Source of the DNA: Okeania sp. SIO2B3
GTDB lineage: Bacteria > Cyanobacteriota > Cyanobacteriia > Cyanobacteriales > Microcoleaceae
NCBI RefSeq assembly: GCF_010672525.1
Contig: NZ_JAAHGH010000042.1
Coordinates: forward strand, 1 to 57,956
Direction of reading: 5' to 3'
Length of the DNA stretch: 57,956 nt
Shown piece after piece: positions 54,760 through 57,956 of the stretch (positions within the stretch are counted from its first letter, which is position 1; every line of letters starts with the position of its first letter). Below the pieces are notes generated by a model, which worked only from the letters and a program-made list of their open reading frames with translations, had not been told where the DNA came from and did no database searches. Made by a program: the position numbers and the translations under genes.

Positions 54760-54897
54760 TACCTCTAGTTAAAGTCAGAGGCTTGAAATATTGAACTTGA
54801 TTTTCTCTTGGTCGATTGGATATGGTTAGGTAACCTATCCATCCCTCGACCGCTTTTTCATCCCCTTTAAAGGGGAGGCTTCAGACCTTATTTTTTG

Positions 54898-55042
54898 GGG
54901 TTGCACATTATGGAATGATATTGCCAAAAATTAGTTTAGACTTTGACTAAAAATAACCATTAATTAATCATTCTAGCAATTGATTAATCCACAATCCAAT
55001 TCAATCAAAATTCTTACTCAAATCATTCGTCGCTGTGCAACG
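54898..55042. mobile_element. GTTGCACA-ended MITE, copy 1
   Basis: The left end GGGGTTGCACATTATGGAATGA and the reversed right end GGCGTTGCACAGCGACGAATGA share GTTGCACA-5-GAATGAT. It is an inverted copy of 57398-57542 along its whole length (about 145 bp). The spacer from 55043 to 55206 holds gacacgg/ccgcgtctcc arms like those in the element at 12211. Confidence 0.75.
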
Positions 55043-55206
55043 CCAAAGAGAGAGGATGTATTTCAGTTTCTTTGCCACTCCCCATGAGGAAACGGAGACA
55101 CGGGGACGCGGTGACACGGTGACAACCCCTCTCCGCGTCTCCCCCTCTCCCCCTCCCCGCGTCTTCTCCACTCCCCCTCTCCGTGTCCTCAAGAACCCCC
55201 ACTCCC

Positions 55207-56382
55207 CTACTCCCCTACTCCCCTAGCACGCTCCCAACTTTTATTAGCTTCTTCTATAAAACCTAAATCTCTCAAAACATTCCCCCGCTCATACCAACCA
55301 TTGTCAAAATTAGGTTTAATTTCTAAAGCCTGATCATAACAACCAATTGCTTCGGTTAAACTTCCTAAATTAACGAGAAAACTAGCTTTATTATACCAAG
55401 CCAAATAATAACCAGAATTAATTTCTATCGCCCGCTCACAACTAGCGATCGCCTCTGACCACCTTCCTAACTTTCCCAGTGCTTCAGCACGGTTATTCCA
55501 AGCCAAATAATCATCAGACTTAATTTCTATTGCTCTGTCATGGCTAGCGATCGCTTCTGACCACCTTTCTAGTTGTACTAAAGCTTTTCCTCGATTGTAC
55601 CAAACTTGATGGTAATCTGGCTTTAGAGTCAGAGCGCTTTCCCAACTATCAACTGCTCCAACTAAATCTCCTGCTTTTGCCTGCTCCAAACCCAACTTCG
55701 CCCATATTTCAGCATTACTCTCAGCAGACTGTGCTTGATTTTCCACCCCTATCCCAAGCTGACTAACCATTGCCTGAATAACTACTCTAGGGTCACTCGT
55801 TTGTACCCCTAACTGTTGTGCAACTGTTGCTAATAAATTAGGATTTTCCTGAAGTTTAACTACTAATTCTGTCATGGTGTCATCATCTTTTTCTTCACTC
55901 ACGAATGTTTGTGGAGGTGGAGAAACACCAACATCAGGTCCATCATATTCCCAGATCGCCCCACTATCATCCCTACTTAAAAGTTGAGTACCAATATTAT
56001 TAGCCATTGCTCCCAAAGATTGTAGAGAGGGTAGCGATCGCGTCAATTCAGCAAACCCTACCATTCTCTGAGCCAACTCATCATTAGGTTTAGGGGAAAC
56101 TAATAACCTTTCTCCAAACCGTTGCAACCATTCCTGCCAAAGTTCAGGTTTGCCTCTTTCTCCTAATTCATCAAAAAATCTTTGCACGCGCTCAGACTGC
56201 CAACCCTGGGCAACACCCTCCAATAGTTGACCAAACAAAAAATCGTAATCTGTATCTGTCAGTGTGGGCAAAGACTCAGAAGTTTGTTGAGTGTTCTCAG
56301 ATACATCTAGACGAGACTGAGAAAATAACCCCAAAAGTTTTGTCCATAAATTTTTGAGCCATTGCCAAATTCTATGAAGCAT
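55207..56382 (-). CDS. TPR-repeat protein
   Basis: The 391-residue protein has an N-terminal amphipathic/hydrophobic helix (MLHRIWQWLKNLWTKLLGLF), a middle helical region of unknown type (about 35-220) and five consecutive TPRs at about residues 222-388 (units ending in ALTLKPDY, AIEIKSDD, AIEINSGY, ALEIKPNF). TPRs mediate protein-protein binding; the partner is unknown. The last residues (ARGVGE and stop) are encoded by the ctcccctact repeat at 55196-55224, so the C-terminus comes from repeat DNA. Confidence 0.82.
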   Translation of the reverse strand: MLHRIWQWLKNLWTKLLGLFSQSRLDVSENTQQTSESLPTLTDTDYDFLFGQLLEGVAQGWQSERVQRFFDELGERGKPELWQEWLQRFGERLLVSPKPNDELAQRMVGFAELTRSLPSLQSLGAMANNIGTQLLSRDDSGAIWEYDGPDVGVSPPPQTFVSEEKDDDTMTELVVKLQENPNLLATVAQQLGVQTSDPRVVIQAMVSQLGIGVENQAQSAESNAEIWAKLGLEQAKAGDLVGAVDSWESALTLKPDYHQVWYNRGKALVQLERWSEAIASHDRAIEIKSDDYLAWNNRAEALGKLGRWSEAIASCERAIEINSGYYLAWYNKASFLVNLGSLTEAIGCYDQALEIKPNFDNGWYERGNVLRDLGFIEEANKSWERARGVGE

Positions 56383-56547
56383 TTGTTAAATTAAGAAGTA
56401 GTTTAAAAGACTGTAGAAAATCGTTACAGCTTAATATTTTGATAGATATTGGATTAACTAATACTGGTGCTTTCGGCGCAGTTCACTATTCCCGTTATCA
56501 GGAATGCTATGGAAACGGCAGTAAACGCCTCTATAAATTTCTAATTA

Positions 56548-57047
56548 GGGTTTGCGCTTCACTAGTCTTTTAGTAAGGGTAGGAGACAGGAGACAACCCA
56601 CCCCTCGCCCCTCCCCCTCCCAGGAGCTATGCTTTATAAACATCTTTCTTAACATAAAACGTAGACAAAAAAGACAAGTTATGAGTTAGTCTGGGAGCGG
56701 CTTTTTCGGGAGAAAATTGTATTGAAAAATACACGCAAGTGTGAGGACTGTAGACAAAATTCTTACTCCCCCCTCTTCCCCCTCTTCCCCCTCTTCCCCA
56801 GCCTCCTACAAGGGTTTCAGGAGTTCCTTATCAGGGATAGCTCCCAGGAGGGGGAGACAGGAGAAAGGAGAAGCGGGGAATGAGCGAGGAGGTAGGAGCG
56901 GGCGTTTTGTCCCTTAATTTTTCTGCCCAAATCTTGACCAAAATCCTAAGTTTTTGAACCATTACCACTTAAAACCTCGCACTTTTTGATACTTAAAAAG
57001 GCACTTACCTTTATCTATAAAGACTTTTAGATTTAATCAGCAAGCCC
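56548..57047. mobile_element. MITE family 2, copy 5 with nested insertion
   Basis: The 500-bp element starts GGGTTTGCGCTTCACTAGTC and ends ATTTAATCAGCAAGCCC, flanked by TAATTA (56542-56547, 57048-57053). It is about 230 bp longer than its relatives because another segment (about 56626-56848) is nested inside. That segment begins agctatgc and ends gatagct and splits the cctcccaggag tract. The whole lies within a tnpB remnant. Confidence 0.8.
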
Positions 57048-57065
57048 TAATTATCTGAAGACTGC

Positions 57066-57258
57066 CATTAATGTTGATATTAATGACTATAACAGTTCCA
57101 CTCTTGAATAAACCAGGTTTGATTCGTTTACCTACATAAGTTTCATTTTGACAAGGTTTTTATACGTCAATTACCGATGTTTTACTGGTATAACTTTCTT
57201 CAGTTTCAATGACTTTTATGTCAGCTAATGGACGTTGATCAGTTATCTGATCAACTAA
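57066..57258 (-). pseudogene. TnpB C-terminal relic with MITE insertion
   Basis: The minus strand reads DQRPLADIKVIETEESYTSK, then after a TAA GKRIKPGLFKSGTVIVINI and NINGS. This is the RuvC-III region of a TnpB-like protein (ESYTSKxS ... GKRxKRGL ... NADxNGxxN), with Asn/Ile in place of the Asp-containing motif. The frame stops at the target duplication of the MITE at 56548. A possible continuation lies beyond that MITE at 56400-56540. Dead gene. Confidence 0.65.
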
Positions 57259-57397
57259 CTTATTGTCAGATATCACCCTTACATAAAATATGCTCAGATT
57301 CTATTTCTTTAAAAGAAATTTCTGGCAAAAATTGATAACAGGAAAAATAAACATCAGAAAAAGAAACATTTAACCCACATTCCGCACCACAAAATTT

Positions 57398-57542
57398 GGC
57401 GTTGCACAGTGACGAATGATTTGAGATTTTTGATTGAATTGGATTTTGGATTTGATAATTGCTAGAACGATTAATATTAGGTTTTTTTAGTCAAAGTCGA
57501 ACACCTATTTTTGGCAGTATCATTCCATAATGTGCAACCCCC
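57398..57542. mobile_element. GTTGCACA-ended MITE, copy 2
   Basis: Left GGCGTTGCACAGTGACGAATGA; reversed right end GGGGGTTGCACATTATGGAATG. AAAATTT flanks both sides (57391-57397, 57543-57549), a possible 7-bp duplication. Inverted relative to the copy at 54898. Together they bracket the TPR gene. Confidence 0.75.
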
Positions 57543-57797
57543 AAAATTTAGTATAGAATCAGGAGACAGGAGACAGCAATTCTGAAGAAAATCATAGCTG
57601 CCGTGATTGAGTAATCAATCAAACAAGTATTTATGCGTAAATTATTTACTCGGAATTTGATCAACGAAAAAAGTAATTGAGATGATTTGCATAGTATAAA
57701 TACCTACCAAGCTACGGAATTATACACTACTTTTAATGCTACAAATTGAAGTGCGGAATGTGGGATTTAATTTTTACTTTGGCAGGAAGTTTCTTCT

Positions 57798-57908
57798 TTG
57801 ACATACTCCCCGACCTAAAGGTGCGGGGATTCTCCTGAAACCAGGATTCTTGGTTCAATGAGTCCACTTAAATCAGATACCTTACGATACCTAAGCCAGA
57901 GATGGTTC
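57798..57908 (-). ncRNA. 3' end of IS605-type element, omegaRNA-like region
   Basis: The stem CCCCGACCT (57808-57816) with AGGTGCGGGG (57819-57828), preceded by TTGACATACT, is the typical end hairpin of IS200/IS605-type elements. It lies about 80 bases after the tnpB stop, where the guide (omega/reRNA) is usually encoded. Boundaries are inferred; the element continues beyond the window. Confidence 0.55.
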
Positions 57909-57956
57909 TCACGCCTGCGCGTTTGCTCTATTCCAAGAGCCTGTTCCCGTATGCCC
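57909..57956 (-). CDS. tnpB: TnpB (IS605 OrfB) C-terminus, partial
   Basis: Sixteen codons are visible: GHTGTGSWNRANAQA and TGA. Gly-His-Thr/Ala-Gly-Thr near the end is common in TnpB C-termini, and the end hairpin downstream supports the call. The gene runs off the window edge, so its completeness is unknown; if intact, it would be an RNA-guided nuclease encoded by an IS605-type element. Confidence 0.5.
   Translation of the reverse strand, partial: GHTGTGSWNRANAQA

Noticed and set aside
56440-56540. Plus-strand text reading AFGAVHYSRYQECYGNGSK
   Set aside because: It resembles a thioesterase-like phrase only loosely and is short; the minus strand fits a TnpB tail at least as well.

Overview
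The window looks like accessory chromosome from a filamentous cyanobacterium. The octamer gcgatcgc (HIP1) recurs in genes and spacers, heptamer-type short tandem repeats fill many spacers, and gene types such as a CYP110-like P450, Ycf48-type propellers, HTH-ImmA pairs and IS605-type TnpB remnants fit that group. The genus cannot be fixed from sequence alone. No rRNA, tRNA or CRISPR array was seen.

Layout: (1) 1-4.6 kb: a minus-strand set of three hypothetical genes, including a long coiled-coil protein, with a tandem duplication of its 5' end, then a small hypothetical gene. (2) 4.7-5.9 kb: an XRE regulator plus ImmA/IrrE-type protease pair. (3) 6.2-10.4 kb: an MFS transporter and an acyl-CoA-dehydrogenase-fold flavoenzyme among many mobile repeats. 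(4) 10.5-14.25 kb: the phosphate transporter operon pstS-pstC-pstA-pstB. (5) 14.6-18 kb: a frameshifted multicopper oxidase, a glyoxalase-type fragment and a broken second pstB. (6) 18.4-31.7 kb: an oxidative enzyme island with a methyltransferase, an atypical SDR, two small paralogous proteins, two SsuD-like flavin monooxygenases, an SMP-30-type lactonase, and a tandemly duplicated [FMN reductase + secreted multicopper oxidase] module. (7) 31.9-39.3 kb: an FkbM methyltransferase, a fucosyltransferase-like protein, three sulfotransferases, and convergently an ABC exporter and a glycosyltransferase. (8) 39.7-42.6 kb: a pseudogene zone (third luciferase-like monooxygenase, pyruvate kinase, TnpB). 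(9) 42.8-48.2 kb: a divergent P450-like haem protein converging on a ferritin-like protein and a Ycf48-like propeller. (10) 49-56.4 kb: glycogen debranching enzyme, two universal stress proteins, a CYP110-like P450 and a TPR protein. (11) 56.5-57.96 kb: mobile-element debris ending in the 3' end of a tnpB.

The most distinctive feature is the density of small non-autonomous elements. At least eight terminal-inverted-repeat types can be delimited by eye, several with consistent target-site duplications: 3 bp TTA/TAA (eight copies), 6 bp TANNTA (five copies), and TA. They sit against stop codons, inside an operon, nested in one another and inside pseudogenes. One insertion lies exactly after codon 4 of a monooxygenase gene whose start would be restored by precise excision.

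The best candidates for undescribed biochemistry are the P450-like/ferritin-like/propeller locus at 42.8-48.2 kb and the flavin monooxygenase/FMN reductase/multicopper oxidase island at 19.3-31.7 kb. Substrates cannot be read from the sequence. All assignments come from reading motifs and comparing segments within the window; no database search was run.
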